Shown in pieces: positions 29,507 through 38,399 of a stretch of 64,000 nucleotides of DNA (the stretch's first letter is position 1; each line of letters begins with the position of its first letter). The DNA comes from Microlunatus kandeliicorticis. Its GTDB lineage: Bacteria; Actinomycetota; Actinomycetes; Propionibacteriales; Propionibacteriaceae. A model generated the notes under the pieces. It worked only from the letters and a program-made list of their open reading frames with translations. It was not told where the DNA came from and did not search any database. Both the position numbers and the translations under genes were made by a program. The stretch spans positions 806,001 to 870,000 of the forward strand of contig NZ_JACGWT010000002.1 in the NCBI RefSeq assembly GCF_014137855.1. Direction: 5' to 3'.

Positions 29507-29578
29507 GGGCTCACAACTCCTTTGTCATGGCACCGATCGCTGTGACCGGACCGCCGGCGTCGTCGCCGCGGTGTTCGG

Positions 29579-29606
29579 ATGATACATATAAAAAGACGGA
29601 GCGGAA
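29579..29606 (-). promoter_or_regulatory. Putative promoter of importer operon 2
   Basis: An unusually A/T-rich run (ATGATACATATAAAAAGAC) lies upstream of the solute-binding gene. Read on the minus strand it offers TATCAT (29584-29579) as -10 and TTCCGC (29606-29601) as a weak -35 with a 16-nt spacer. The leader would be about 65 nt. I found no copy of the neighbouring LacI operator here, so control by that LacI protein is not shown. Confidence 0.45.
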
Positions 29607-29625
29607 GTCCTCCGCGGCTGAACCG

Positions 29626-30732
29626 TTATCTCGGCGTGTCCTGGCCGCGTCCGGTCGGGCGCGATCCGGTCGGGACCGACCGGCGGCCGGTGCGCCGCGG
29701 TGCGGGCGCCGTGCTGTCACGCACCACCAGCTCGGGCAGGATCAGCTCGCGGGCGTGCGGGTCGCGGCCGTCGATGGCCTCGAGCAGCACCGCGATCGAG
29801 GCCCGGCCGACCGCGGGGAAGTCCTGCTGGACGGTGGTCAGCGCCGGGGTCAGGTAGGGCGTCTCGGGCAGCCCGTCGAAGCCGACCACGCTGACGTCGT
29901 CGGGCACCCGGCGGCCGGACCGGTGCAGCGCGGCGAGCAGGCCGATGGCGATCTGGTCGCTGGCCGCGAACACCGCCGTGACCGGACGGCGCGGGCCGCT
30001 GCGCGCGAGCAGCTCCTCGGTGGACCCGAAGCCGCCGGCCGCGCTCCAGGTGGTGTGCACCGGTTCGGGCGGTCGGAGCCCGGCGGCCAGCATCGCTGCC
30101 CGCCAGCCGTCCCGGCGGGCCCGCGCCTCGGCCCAGTCGAGCGGACCGCCGAGATGGGCGATCTCGCGGTGGCCGAGCGCCAGCAGGTGCTCGGTGGCCA
30201 TCCGCGCCCCGGCCTCCTGGTCGACCCCGACTGTCCAGCGGGCGCGGGTCAGGTCACCCTCGACCACGACCACGGGCACCCCGACCGGAGCGGTGCGGGC
30301 CACCTCGAGCGCCTCGTCCTGCCCGGCGATCACGATGATCCCCACCACCGGGACCCGCATCAGGTGCTCGACCGAGTCGGCCAGCAGCGTCCGGGTCAGC
30401 TCGGGCAGGCTCACCGTGCTGGCGAACAGCCCGGCAGCCCGGGCGGCGTCCTCGATGGTGCGCTGGATCGATGTCGGGCCGAAGTGCGCGGCGCCGGTGC
30501 TGATCACCCCGATCACGTCGGTGCGGCCGCGGACCAGCGCCCGGGCCGCCGAGTTCGGCCGGTAACCGAGCCGGTCGATCGCCTGCTGCACCCGGGCCCG
30601 GGTCTCCGGGCGGATCAGCGGAGAGTCGTTGACCACCCGCGAGACGGTCTGCGGCGAGACCCCGGCGAGCCGGGCCACGTCGGCCATCACCGGCGGGCGC
30701 GACGCGGGGCGGGGACGACCGGTGACGGTCAC
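29626..30732 (-). CDS. LacI-family repressor of the arabinose operon
   Basis: A 368-residue LacI protein. GTG 30732 is chosen because AGGAGG lies 7 nt upstream; an extension to 30804 is less likely. The HTH is [20 protein letters not shown], the hinge is [15 protein letters not shown], and the sensor domain ends with [20 protein letters not shown]. Two 20-nt operator-like sites, differing at only 3 positions, lie in the 181-nt divergent region between it and araD, so it probably represses itself and the arabinose genes. It would be functionally equivalent to an AraR repressor, although the fold here is pure LacI with no GntR DNA-binding domain. Confidence 0.92.
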   Translation of the reverse strand: MTVTGRPRPASRPPVMADVARLAGVSPQTVSRVVNDSPLIRPETRARVQQAIDRLGYRPNSAARALVRGRTDVIGVISTGAAHFGPTSIQRTIEDAARAAGLFASTVSLPELTRTLLADSVEHLMRVPVVGIIVIAGQDEALEVARTAPVGVPVVVVEGDLTRARWTVGVDQEAGARMATEHLLALGHREIAHLGGPLDWAEARARRDGWRAAMLAAGLRPPEPVHTTWSAAGGFGSTEELLARSGPRRPVTAVFAASDQIAIGLLAALHRSGRRVPDDVSVVGFDGLPETPYLTPALTTVQQDFPAVGRASIAVLLEAIDGRDPHARELILPELVVRDSTAPAPRRTGRRSVPTGSRPTGRGQDTPR

Positions 30733-30761
30733 GGCCCACCTCCTCGTCTCGACCGGTGGCG

Positions 30762-30781
30762 GGATGTTAACGCGCACATCC
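30762..30781. promoter_or_regulatory. LacI operator A (arabinose regulon)
   Basis: GGATGTTAACGCGCACATCC, 30 nt upstream of the lacI GTG. Its reverse complement matches the araD-side site at 17 of 20 positions. On the minus strand the site contains TAACAT, a usable -10 box, so repressor binding would compete with polymerase. Confidence 0.7.
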
Positions 30782-30839
30782 CGCGCGCTGCTGCCACCGC
30801 GCACGAGCCGTGTCGAATCCGTTACGGTGGTCAGCGTCC

Positions 30840-30859
30840 GGGTGTGAGCGCTAACATCC
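30840..30859. promoter_or_regulatory. LacI operator B (arabinose regulon)
   Basis: GGGTGTGAGCGCTAACATCC, 54 nt upstream of the araD GTG, with the core TGTGAGCGCTAACA common to LacI-family operators. It also overlaps a TAACAT -10-like hexamer (30852-30857), mirroring site A. Its pairing with site A across the divergent region suggests one repressor controls both directions. Confidence 0.7.
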
Positions 30860-30913
30860 GGTGCCGCGGGCCGGTGTGGGCCGGCCCCGTCCGCCGTGGG
30901 AGGGACCAGTCAG

Positions 30914-31603
30914 GTGACCGATCAGCCCGTGACCGACACCGGCGTCCGCGACGCGATCGCCCGGCTGCGGGTGGAGGTCGCCGCGCTGCACGCCGAGCTG
31001 CCGGCGAACGACCTGGTCGTCTGGACCGCCGGCAACGTCTCGGCCCGGGTGCCCGGCGCCGACCTGCTGGTGATCAAGCCGTCCGGCGTCCGCTACGACG
31101 AGCTGACCCCCGAGGCGATGGTGGTCTGCGACTTCGACGGACAGCTGGTGCAGGGGGAGCGCGCCCCGTCCTCGGACACCGCGGCGCACGCCTACGTCTA
31201 CCGGCACCTGCCCGAGGTCGGCGGCGTGGTGCACACCCACTCCACCTACGCGACCGCCTGGGCCGCCCGGCGGGAGCCGATCCCGTGCGTGCTGACGATG
31301 ATGGCCGACGAGTTCGGCGGCGACATCCCGGTCGGGCCGTTCGCGGTGATCGGCGACGACTCGATCGGCCGCGGGCTGGTCGAGACGCTGGCCGGCACGC
31401 GGAGCCGCGCGGTGCTGATGGCCAACCACGGGCCGTTCACCGTGGGGCCGACCGCCAAGGCGGCGGTGAAGTCCGCGGTGATGTGCGAGGAGGTCGCCCG
31501 CACCGTCCACATCGCCCGTCAGCTCGGCGAGCCGACGCCGATCGAGCCGGCCCTGATCGACTCGCTCCACGACCGCTACCAGAACGTCTACGGCCAGCGC
31601 TGA
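30914..31603 (+). CDS. araD: L-ribulose-5-phosphate 4-epimerase
   Basis: A 229-residue class II aldolase-fold protein that interconverts L-ribulose 5-phosphate and D-xylulose 5-phosphate. Zinc ligands His107 and His109 ([11 protein letters not shown]) and His172 (MANHGPF) are present. So are the phosphate-binding TAGNVSAR and [10 protein letters not shown] motifs and the SSDTAAH segment. GTG 30914 follows GGAGGG by 9 nt. The gene opens the operon araD-araA-phosphatase-mutarotase behind operator B. Length and motifs match AraD rather than fuculose aldolase. Confidence 0.93.
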   Translation: MTDQPVTDTGVRDAIARLRVEVAALHAELPANDLVVWTAGNVSARVPGADLLVIKPSGVRYDELTPEAMVVCDFDGQLVQGERAPSSDTAAHAYVYRHLPEVGGVVHTHSTYATAWAARREPIPCVLTMMADEFGGDIPVGPFAVIGDDSIGRGLVETLAGTRSRAVLMANHGPFTVGPTAKAAVKSAVMCEEVARTVHIARQLGEPTPIEPALIDSLHDRYQNVYGQR

Positions 31604-31653
31604 GCGCCGGCCGCCACCCACCCGACGAACGATCCACCGAGAAAGCGAGTCCG

Positions 31654-33141
31654 ATGCCCGCCACGTGCTGGTTCCTCACCGGTAGCCAGGGTCTCTACGG
31701 CCCCGAGGTCGTCGCCCAGGTCGAGCAGCAGTCCCGGCAGATCGTCGAGCGGTTGTCCGAGGGCGGGCTGCCGGTGCCGGTGGTCTGGAAGCCGGTGCTG
31801 ACCAGCGCCGGCGACATCCACCGGGTGATGCTCGAGGCGAACGCCGACCCCGACTGCATCGGGCTGATCGCCTGGATGCACACCTTCAGCCCGGCCAAGA
31901 TGTGGATCACCGGCCTGGACGCGCTGCGCACCCCGTTGCTGCACCTGCACACCCAGGCGAACGAGTCGCTGCCGTGGTCCGAGATCGACATGGACTTCAT
32001 GAACCTCAACCAGGCCGCGCACGGCGACCGCGAGTTCGGCTACATCCAGACCCGGCTCGGGGTGCCCCGCAAGACCGTGGTCGGGTTCGCCGGTGACTCG
32101 CGGGTGCTGGCCAGGATCACCTCCTGGCAGCGGGCGGCGCTCGGGGCCGCGGCCGTCCGCTCGCTCAAGCTGGCCCGGTTCGGCGACAACATGCGCGACG
32201 TCGCGGTCACCGAGGGCGACAAGGTCGAGGCCCAGCTGCGGCTCGGCGTCTCGGTCAACACCTGGGGGGTCAACGACCTCGTCGAGCGGGTCGACGCCAC
32301 CACCGACGCGCAGGTCGACGAGCTGGTCGACGACTACCTCGACAGCTACGAGGTGGTGTCCGAGCTGCGGCCGGGTGGCGACCGGCACGAGTCGCTGCGC
32401 TACAGCGCGAAGATCGAGGCCGGGCTGCGGAGCTTCCTCACCGAGGGCGGCTTCGGTGCCTTCACCACCAACTTCGAGGACCTCGGCGGGCTCCGGCAGC
32501 TGCCTGGGATGGCCGTCCAGCGGCTGATGGCCGAGGGCTACGGCTTCGGCGGCGAGGGCGACTGGAAGACCTCGGTCATGCTGCACACGATCAAGGCGAT
32601 GACCCCCGAGGGCGGGCCGACCTCGTTCATGGAGGACTACACGTACCACCTCGGCCCGGGCCGGCAGAAGATCCTCGGCGCGCACATGCTCGAGGTCTGC
32701 CCCTCGATCGCGGCGGCGAAGCCGCGGGTCGAGATCCACCCGCTGGGCATCGGCAACCGCGAGGACCCGGTCCGGCTGGTCTTCGACGCCCGCCCCGGCG
32801 ACGGCGTCGTGCTCGGCATCTGCGACCTGGGGGACCGGTTCCGGCTGGTGCTCAACGAGATCGAGGTGACGCCGTCGGACGAGCCGCTGCCCAAGCTGCC
32901 GGTGGCGCGCGCGGTCTGGGAGCCCAAGCCCGACCTGCCCACCTCGGCCGAGTGCTGGATCAGCGCCGGCGGCCCGCACCACACCGTGCTGTCCGAGGCC
33001 ATCGGCACCGAGGAGATCGCCGACCTGGCCGAGATCCTCGGCACCGAGCTGGTGGTGATCGACGCCGACACCACCCCGCGCCGGTTCCGCGACGAGCTGC
33101 GCTGGAGCGCCGCCTACCACCGGCTGGCCGCGCGGCTGTGA
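31654..33141 (+). CDS. araA: L-arabinose isomerase
   Basis: A 495-residue enzyme converting L-arabinose to L-ribulose. The start matches known AraA proteins ([27 protein letters not shown]). The four metal-site residues are all present by alignment with the E. coli enzyme: Glu301 ([10 protein letters not shown]), Glu327 ([10 protein letters not shown]), His344 ([10 protein letters not shown]) and His443 (GGPHHT). It is 50 nt downstream of araD and its stop overlaps the GTG of the phosphatase gene. No ribulokinase gene lies in this operon, so the phosphorylation step must be encoded elsewhere. Confidence 0.97.
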   Translation: MPATCWFLTGSQGLYGPEVVAQVEQQSRQIVERLSEGGLPVPVVWKPVLTSAGDIHRVMLEANADPDCIGLIAWMHTFSPAKMWITGLDALRTPLLHLHTQANESLPWSEIDMDFMNLNQAAHGDREFGYIQTRLGVPRKTVVGFAGDSRVLARITSWQRAALGAAAVRSLKLARFGDNMRDVAVTEGDKVEAQLRLGVSVNTWGVNDLVERVDATTDAQVDELVDDYLDSYEVVSELRPGGDRHESLRYSAKIEAGLRSFLTEGGFGAFTTNFEDLGGLRQLPGMAVQRLMAEGYGFGGEGDWKTSVMLHTIKAMTPEGGPTSFMEDYTYHLGPGRQKILGAHMLEVCPSIAAAKPRVEIHPLGIGNREDPVRLVFDARPGDGVVLGICDLGDRFRLVLNEIEVTPSDEPLPKLPVARAVWEPKPDLPTSAECWISAGGPHHTVLSEAIGTEEIADLAEILGTELVVIDADTTPRRFRDELRWSAAYHRLAARL

Positions 33142-33989
33142 GCGAACCGACCACCGGAGCCGGAGCGGCCACCCCCGACGTCGCCGAGCGGCTGGCGTTC
33201 GCCCGTGAGCTGATCACCGAGGCGGGTGCGCTCGCGCTGTCCTACGCCGAGCGGGTCGGCAGCCTCGACGTCAGCCTCAAGGGTCCGCAGGACCTGGTCA
33301 GCGAGGCCGACGTGGCCGTCGAGAAGCTGATCAAGGAACGGCTCGCCGCCGCCTACCCCGACGACGGCTTCCTCGGCGAGGAGACCGGGGCCGCCGCGCT
33401 CGAGGACACCGACCACGTCTGGGTGGTGGACCCGATCGACGGGACCCAGCCCTTCACCCTCGGCTTCCCCACCTGGTGCGTGTCGATCGGCGTGGTCAGC
33501 CGGGGCAGGCTGGCCTTCGGGCTGGTCAACGCCCCGGCCGCCGGCGAGCTGTTCGTCGGCGGGCACGGCGTCCCCGCGACGCTCAACGACCGGCCGATCC
33601 GGGTCCGCGACGCCGACCGGCTGACCGACGGGCTCACCTATCTGGGGCACTCCAGCCGGGCCGCGCCCGAGTACGTCGTGCCGGTGCTCGACCGGCTCCT
33701 CCGCGGCGGCGGGATGTTCGTCCGCAACGGCTCCGGTGCCCTCGGGCTCTGCGACGTCGCCGCCGGCCGGCTGGTCGGGCTGGTCGAGTCGCACATGAAC
33801 TCCTACGACTGCCTCGGCGGGATCGCCGTGGTGCAGGCGGCCGGCGGGCGGGTCAACGACTACCTGGTCGGGGACGCGCTGACCCGCGGCAACTGGATCG
33901 TGGCCGGACCGCCCGGCCTCTACGACACCCTCGTCGAGGTGCTCGGCGACGCCCGTCTGCGCGAGGCGGGGGAGGAGACAGCCCGATGA
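33138..33989 (+). CDS. Inositol-monophosphatase-family sugar phosphatase
   Basis: A 283-residue Mg-dependent phosphatase. It shows the IMPase signatures FLGEETG (Glu81/82), DPIDGTQPF (Asp98, Asp101) and a C-terminal [17 protein letters not shown] in place of the usual WDxAAG. GTG 33138 overlaps the araA stop and its own stop overlaps the mutarotase ATG, so it is translationally coupled inside the arabinose operon. The substrate could be a sugar phosphate, inositol phosphate or histidinol phosphate. A house-cleaning role for arabinose or ribulose phosphates is an inference from position. Confidence 0.88.
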   Translation: MSEPTTGAGAATPDVAERLAFARELITEAGALALSYAERVGSLDVSLKGPQDLVSEADVAVEKLIKERLAAAYPDDGFLGEETGAAALEDTDHVWVVDPIDGTQPFTLGFPTWCVSIGVVSRGRLAFGLVNAPAAGELFVGGHGVPATLNDRPIRVRDADRLTDGLTYLGHSSRAAPEYVVPVLDRLLRGGGMFVRNGSGALGLCDVAAGRLVGLVESHMNSYDCLGGIAVVQAAGGRVNDYLVGDALTRGNWIVAGPPGLYDTLVEVLGDARLREAGEETAR

Positions 33990-34942
33990 CGCCCCTGTCC
34001 GGTCACCAGTACGAGCTGCACGGCCACGGCTACACCGCGGTGATCGCCTCGGTCGGCGCCTCCCTGCGCCGGCTCGTCCGCCACGACCCCGGCACCGCGG
34101 CCGACCGCGACCTCGTGGTCCCCTTCGACGCCGACGTGTTGCGCCCGGCCTATCGCGGGGCGACCCTGGCGCCCTGGCCCAACCGGGTCACCGACGGTCG
34201 CTACGCCTTCGACGGCACCGAGCACCAGCTCGCGCTCACCGAACCGGCCCGCGGGCACGCCCTGCACGGGCTGGTGGCCTGGGCCGACTTCACCGCCACC
34301 GAGCTGGCCGACGACCGGGTGGGCCTGATCACCCACCTGCCCGCGCAGCAGGGCTATCCCTTCCCGGTCTCGGTCGCGGTCACCTTCGCGCTCGGCCCCG
34401 ACGGGCTGACCAGCACGGTCACCGGCACGAACCTGGGGACGGTCGACGCGCCGTGGGGCACCGGGCCGCACCCGTACCTGGTGGCCGGTCCCGGCCGGGT
34501 CGACGACTGGACGCTGACGCTCCCCGCGCACCGGGTGCTGACGGTGACTCCCGACCGGCTGGTGCCCACCGGGCTGGAACCGGTCGAGGAGCACGACGGC
34601 GGGGCCCTCGACTTCACCGCGGGACGGACGATCGGCAACACCTTCGTCGACCACGCCTTCACCGCGCTCGACCGCGACGCGGACGGCCGGGCCACCGTCG
34701 AGGTGCGCACCACCGGCGGACCCGGCGTCGCGATGAGCTTCGGCCCCGAGTGCCCGTGGGTGCAGGTGCACACCGCCGACCTCGACGACCCGGCGCTCAG
34801 CCGGATCGGACTGGCCGTCGAGCCGATGACCTGCGCCCCCGACGCCTACAACGACCACCCCTTCAACCCCGGCGCCGGTCTGGTCCGGCTCGCCCCCGGC
34901 GGTGCGCACACCGCCGCCTGGACGATCACCGCACGCGACTGA
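33986..34942 (+). CDS. Aldose 1-epimerase (mutarotase)
   Basis: A 318-residue galactose-mutarotase-fold protein that interconverts anomers so that the isomerase receives the right form of the sugar. The hallmark stretches are LAPWPNRVTDGRYAFDG, HALHGLVAW with the catalytic His, GTGPHPYL with the second His, and AVEPMTCAPDAYN with the catalytic Glu. It is the last gene of the coupled arabinose operon and is followed by a G/C hairpin. Confidence 0.93.
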   Translation: MTPLSGHQYELHGHGYTAVIASVGASLRRLVRHDPGTAADRDLVVPFDADVLRPAYRGATLAPWPNRVTDGRYAFDGTEHQLALTEPARGHALHGLVAWADFTATELADDRVGLITHLPAQQGYPFPVSVAVTFALGPDGLTSTVTGTNLGTVDAPWGTGPHPYLVAGPGRVDDWTLTLPAHRVLTVTPDRLVPTGLEPVEEHDGGALDFTAGRTIGNTFVDHAFTALDRDADGRATVEVRTTGGPGVAMSFGPECPWVQVHTADLDDPALSRIGLAVEPMTCAPDAYNDHPFNPGAGLVRLAPGGAHTAAWTITARD

Positions 34943-34975
34943 CGCGGGGCTCGGCTGGCATGATCTGACCACCAC

Positions 34976-34995
34976 GGCCCGCCGGTCGGCGGGCC
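34976..34995 (+). terminator. Possible terminator after the arabinose operon
   Basis: GGCCCGCCG (34976-34984) and CGGCGGGCC (34987-34995) are inverted repeats. The central 2 nt would force opening of the top pairs. It lies 34 nt after the mutarotase stop and just before the ribosome site of the next gene, so it could be a terminator or could modulate translation. Confidence 0.5.
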
Positions 34996-35013
34996 CGTCG
35001 TGAGGAGTCGCCG

Positions 35014-36684
35014 ATGACCCAGAGCGCACCCGCGCAGCCCGCCGTCCCGTCGTACGCGAGCGGGACCTCGGCCGTCCCGCTGCTCGGCGACACCATCGGC
35101 GCCACCCTCGACCGCACCGCGGCCCGGGTCGGCGACCACGAGGCGCTGGTCGAGTGCGCCACCGGGCGACGTTGGAGCTATCCCGAGCTGGTCGCCGAGG
35201 TCGACGCCTGCGCGCTCGGGCTCGACGCCCTCGGGGTGGCCAAGGGCGACCGCGTGGGCATCTGGGCGCCGAACTGCGCCGAGTGGGTGTTCGTCCAGTT
35301 CGGCACCGCCAAGCTCGGCGCGATCATGGTCAACATCAACCCGGCCTACCGGACCCACGAGCTCGCCTACGTGCTCCGCCAGTCGGGCATCTCGGTGCTG
35401 GTCAGTGCACCCGAGTTCAAGACCAGCGACTACCGGGCGATGGTCGACCAGGTGCGCGACGACTGCCCCGAGCTCCGCGAGGTGCTCTTCCTGGGCGACG
35501 AGGCCTGGCAGCAGCTGCTCGCCACCGGCCGGGCGGCCGACCGGTCGCTGCTGGCCCGGCGCGAGGCCGAGCTGTCGGCCGACGACCCGATCAACATCCA
35601 GTACACGTCGGGCACGACCGGTTTCCCGAAGGGGGCGACCCTCACCCACCACAACCTGCTCAACAACGGCTTCTTCGTCGGCGAGGGGTGCGGCTACACC
35701 GAGGCCGACCGGGTCTGCATCCCGGTGCCCTACTACCACTGCTTCGGGATGGGGATGGGCAACCTGGGCTGCGTCAGCCACGGCTCGACCATGATCATCC
35801 CGGCGGCCGGCTTCGACCCGTCCGCCACCCTGCGGGCCGTCCAGCAGGAGCGCTGCACCTCGTTGTACGGCGTACCCACGATGTTCATCGCCGAGCTCGG
35901 GCTGCCCGACTTCGCCGACTACGACCTGTCCAGCCTGCGCACCGGGATCATGGCCGGGTCGCCGTGCCCGGTCGAGGTGATGAAGCGGGTGGTCGACGAG
36001 ATGGGGATGACCGAGGTGACCATCTGCTACGGGATGACCGAGACGTCCCCGGTCTCCACCCAGACCGGCGCGGACGACGACCTCGAGCGCCGGACCGCCA
36101 CCGTGGGCCGGGTGCACCCGCACCTCGAGGTCAAGATCGTCGATGCCGAGACCGGACTGACCGTGCCGCGCGGGGAGACGGGCGAGCTGTGCACCCGCGG
36201 CTACTCGGTGATGCTCGGCTACTGGAACGAACCCGACAAGACCGCCGAGGTGATCGACGCCGCGCGGTGGATGCACACCGGCGACCTGGCCACCATGGAC
36301 AGCGACGGCTACCTCAACATCGTCGGGCGGATCAAGGACCTGGTCATCCGCGGCGGCGAGAACGTCTACCCGCGCGAGGTCGAGGAGTTCCTCTACACCC
36401 ACCCCGACGTGGTCGATGCGCAGGTGATCGGGGTCCCCGACGAGCGCTACGGCGAGGAGCTGATGGCCTGGGTGCAGCTGCGCGACGGCGCCGAGCCGCT
36501 GACCGCCGAGAGCCTGCGTGCCTTCTGCAGCGGGCGGCTGGCGCACTACAAGATCCCGCGTTACGTCAAGATCGTCGACGGCTTCCCGATGACCGTCACC
36601 GGCAAGGTCCGCAAGGTCGAGATGCGCGAGACCTCGGTGACCGAGCTCGGGCTCGAGCAGGTCGCGGCGATCAGGAACGCCTGA
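35014..36684 (+). CDS. AMP-forming acyl-CoA synthetase
   Basis: A 556-residue ANL-superfamily ligase that activates a carboxylic acid to its acyl-CoA through an acyl-AMP. The P-loop is [24 protein letters not shown] forms the adenine-binding A5 motif, and [20 protein letters not shown] the A7/A8 region. [14 protein letters not shown] follows, and the A10 lysine is in [19 protein letters not shown] precedes ATG 35014 by 6 nt. It most resembles medium/long-chain fatty-acid synthetases; the exact acid is unknown. It is probably a single-gene unit, since the next gene converges with it after 15 nt. Confidence 0.92.
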   Translation: MTQSAPAQPAVPSYASGTSAVPLLGDTIGATLDRTAARVGDHEALVECATGRRWSYPELVAEVDACALGLDALGVAKGDRVGIWAPNCAEWVFVQFGTAKLGAIMVNINPAYRTHELAYVLRQSGISVLVSAPEFKTSDYRAMVDQVRDDCPELREVLFLGDEAWQQLLATGRAADRSLLARREAELSADDPINIQYTSGTTGFPKGATLTHHNLLNNGFFVGEGCGYTEADRVCIPVPYYHCFGMGMGNLGCVSHGSTMIIPAAGFDPSATLRAVQQERCTSLYGVPTMFIAELGLPDFADYDLSSLRTGIMAGSPCPVEVMKRVVDEMGMTEVTICYGMTETSPVSTQTGADDDLERRTATVGRVHPHLEVKIVDAETGLTVPRGETGELCTRGYSVMLGYWNEPDKTAEVIDAARWMHTGDLATMDSDGYLNIVGRIKDLVIRGGENVYPREVEEFLYTHPDVVDAQVIGVPDERYGEELMAWVQLRDGAEPLTAESLRAFCSGRLAHYKIPRYVKIVDGFPMTVTGKVRKVEMRETSVTELGLEQVAAIRNA

Positions 36685-36699
36685 CCCGGCCGCGGGGGC

Positions 36700-37113
36700 T
36701 CAGACGCTGAGCAGCCGGCGGACGGCCTCGACCGCGGCGGCGTCGCTGTCCAGCCAGTCGACGCTGTCGAGGTCGGCGGCGTCGAGCCGGCGGAGCGCGT
36801 CGTGCGACCCGTCGCGCGGCGCAGGTTGGTCGTCGGTCACGGCCAGGAACAGCCGGAGCAGGTGCCGGGGCCCGATCGGCCAGCCGCCGCCGTCCGCGGC
36901 CACCACCTCGGCGCCGATCCGGACCGCGGTGAGCCCGAGCTCCTCGGCGAGCTCGCGGGCCAGCGCAGCCTGCGGGGTCTCGCCCTCCTCCTGCTTGCCG
37001 CCGGGGAACTCCCAGCGCCCGGCCAGCGCCGGCGGGCGGGTGCGGCGGGCGGCCAGCACCGTGCGCGGCCGGTCGAGGTCGTCGGTCAGCACCGCACCCA
37101 CCACCGTGATCAC
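36700..37113 (-). CDS. mutT: MutT-type Nudix (8-oxo-dGTP) hydrolase
   Basis: A 137-residue protein with the MutT opening VVGAVLTDDLDRPRTVLAAR, then WEFPGGKQEEGETPQAAL and RELAEELG forming the Nudix box. The WEFPGGK sequence before the box is typical of MutT proteins, which remove 8-oxo-dGTP to prevent A:T to C:G mutations. GTG 37113 has no ribosome site, but TAGCCT (37127-37122 on the minus strand) lies 8 nt upstream, so the mRNA is probably leaderless. Confidence 0.88.
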   Translation of the reverse strand: MITVVGAVLTDDLDRPRTVLAARRTRPPALAGRWEFPGGKQEEGETPQAALARELAEELGLTAVRIGAEVVAADGGGWPIGPRHLLRLFLAVTDDQPAPRDGSHDALRRLDAADLDSVDWLDSDAAAVEAVRRLLSV

Positions 37114-37133
37114 GACCGGGAAGGCTAGCGAGG

Positions 37134-38300
37134 TCAGGCGGCGGAGCGGAGCAGCAGGCTGCGGGCGGCGTGCGCGGCCAGGTCGCGGTCGTAGCTGAGC
37201 ACCCAGTCGAACGCGCGGTCGCGGTCACGGAGCACCAGGTTCTTGCGGTCGCGGGCGGCGAGCAGCGCGGTGCCTGCCGGCCCGAGCACCAGCAGGATCC
37301 ACTCGTCGATCAGGGTGTCGCCCCGCTCGATGCCGATCACCAGCTCCGACGGCGCCTCGCGGAGTCCGCGGGCCGCCATCACCGTCTGGACGTCGTTCTG
37401 CCGCAGCCGAGCGAACCGGGCCGCGGTGGTGCGGCCGACGTTGCGCGCGTGCTGGAAGGCGGCCAGCACCATCGTGGTGGCGCCCGAGGTCATCGCGGTG
37501 TGCTCGAGGTGGCGGCTGAGGTCGACCAGCATCGGCTTGGTGCTGAGTCGATGGTCGTGCCGACGGGCGGCGAGCTCGTAGATGCCCACCCCGGGATCCA
37601 GCCGCGGGGGCGGCACGAACAACCCGATCGAGCTGTCCAGGTCGGCCGGCAGCGGGGCCATCGTCGGACGGGCGGCCCCGCCCACGGCGAGCGTCGCCCC
37701 GATTCGGACCGCGGTGGACCGTCGCTCCGGCGTGTCCACCCCGGTGGCCAGCACCGCGGCGCCGTTGGCCTGGGTGACCGCCGTGATCATGGTCAGCGTC
37801 TCGATCAGCAGCTCCGCCCCCGGTCCGGGAGCGAGCAGCCCGGCGTCGAGCATGATCACGCCCGGCTCGACCACCGTCACCGCGGGCAGCGAGCGCGGTG
37901 TCCGTCCGACCCCGGCCAGCCCGACCTCCCAGCCGCGGTCGCGGACGTCGGCGATCGCCCGCAGCGCGGTGGCCGGGCGAACGAGCACCGCGTCGGCGTC
38001 GACGGCCACCACCAGCGCCCGACGGCTCAGCCCGTCGGCGGGGGGCAGATCGGCCAGCCGTTCGAGCGGCAGCTCGAAGATCAGCGGGACGTCGATCACG
38101 CCCAGCTCGAGCCGGATGGTGCGGAGCACGGTCATGATCCGGCCGACGTCGAGCTGCCGCTCCGGGGTGGTGTCGTGCAGCTCGATGGCCACCGGACGGC
38201 TGTCGCCCAGGGCGATCACCGGGTTCACGCCCACGCCGAACAGTCGGCGTCGCAGCAGGGTCGCCACCCCGTCGAGGTCGAACGCCGCCCCGCGGATCAC
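37134..38300 (-). CDS. Degenerate EAL-like + DICT sensory domain protein
   Basis: A 388-residue soluble protein. Residues 1-235 follow the order of strands in an EAL phosphodiesterase domain (VNPVIALGDSRPVAIEL, VIDVPLIFELPLE, GWEVGLAGVG, VIMLDAGLLA, GAAVLATGVDTPERRSTAV). However, the catalytic EAL/metal residues are not recognisable, so it is likely inactive in c-di-GMP hydrolysis. The C-terminal 150 residues (MLVDLSRHLEHTAM, VLAAFQHARNVGRTTAARF) resemble the DICT sensory domain. GTG 38300 is preceded by TACGGT with a 6-nt gap, suggesting a leaderless start. The protein may be a light or second-messenger sensor; assignment rests on pattern only. Confidence 0.6.
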   Translation of the reverse strand: MIRGAAFDLDGVATLLRRRLFGVGVNPVIALGDSRPVAIELHDTTPERQLDVGRIMTVLRTIRLELGVIDVPLIFELPLERLADLPPADGLSRRALVVAVDADAVLVRPATALRAIADVRDRGWEVGLAGVGRTPRSLPAVTVVEPGVIMLDAGLLAPGPGAELLIETLTMITAVTQANGAAVLATGVDTPERRSTAVRIGATLAVGGAARPTMAPLPADLDSSIGLFVPPPRLDPGVGIYELAARRHDHRLSTKPMLVDLSRHLEHTAMTSGATTMVLAAFQHARNVGRTTAARFARLRQNDVQTVMAARGLREAPSELVIGIERGDTLIDEWILLVLGPAGTALLAARDRKNLVLRDRDRAFDWVLSYDRDLAAHAARSLLLRSAA

Positions 38301-38399
38301 TTCCCTACCGTAGCCCCGACCCGGGCATCGTGCCTCGTCAGTGCGGATTCCTCCCAGGAAGGCGGCTCCGGGACGGTCGACGGCGACCGGTCCGACGGG

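Noticed and set aside
29507-29625. Copy of the arabinose LacI operator at the importer 2 promoter
   Set aside because: No GCTAAC-type palindrome could be found by eye; only an A/T-rich promoter-like run is present.
29485-33141. A 1,218-codon frame ending in AraA
   Set aside because: Only the part from ATG 31654 matches L-arabinose isomerase. The upstream part is antisense to the LacI gene and overlaps araD out of frame.
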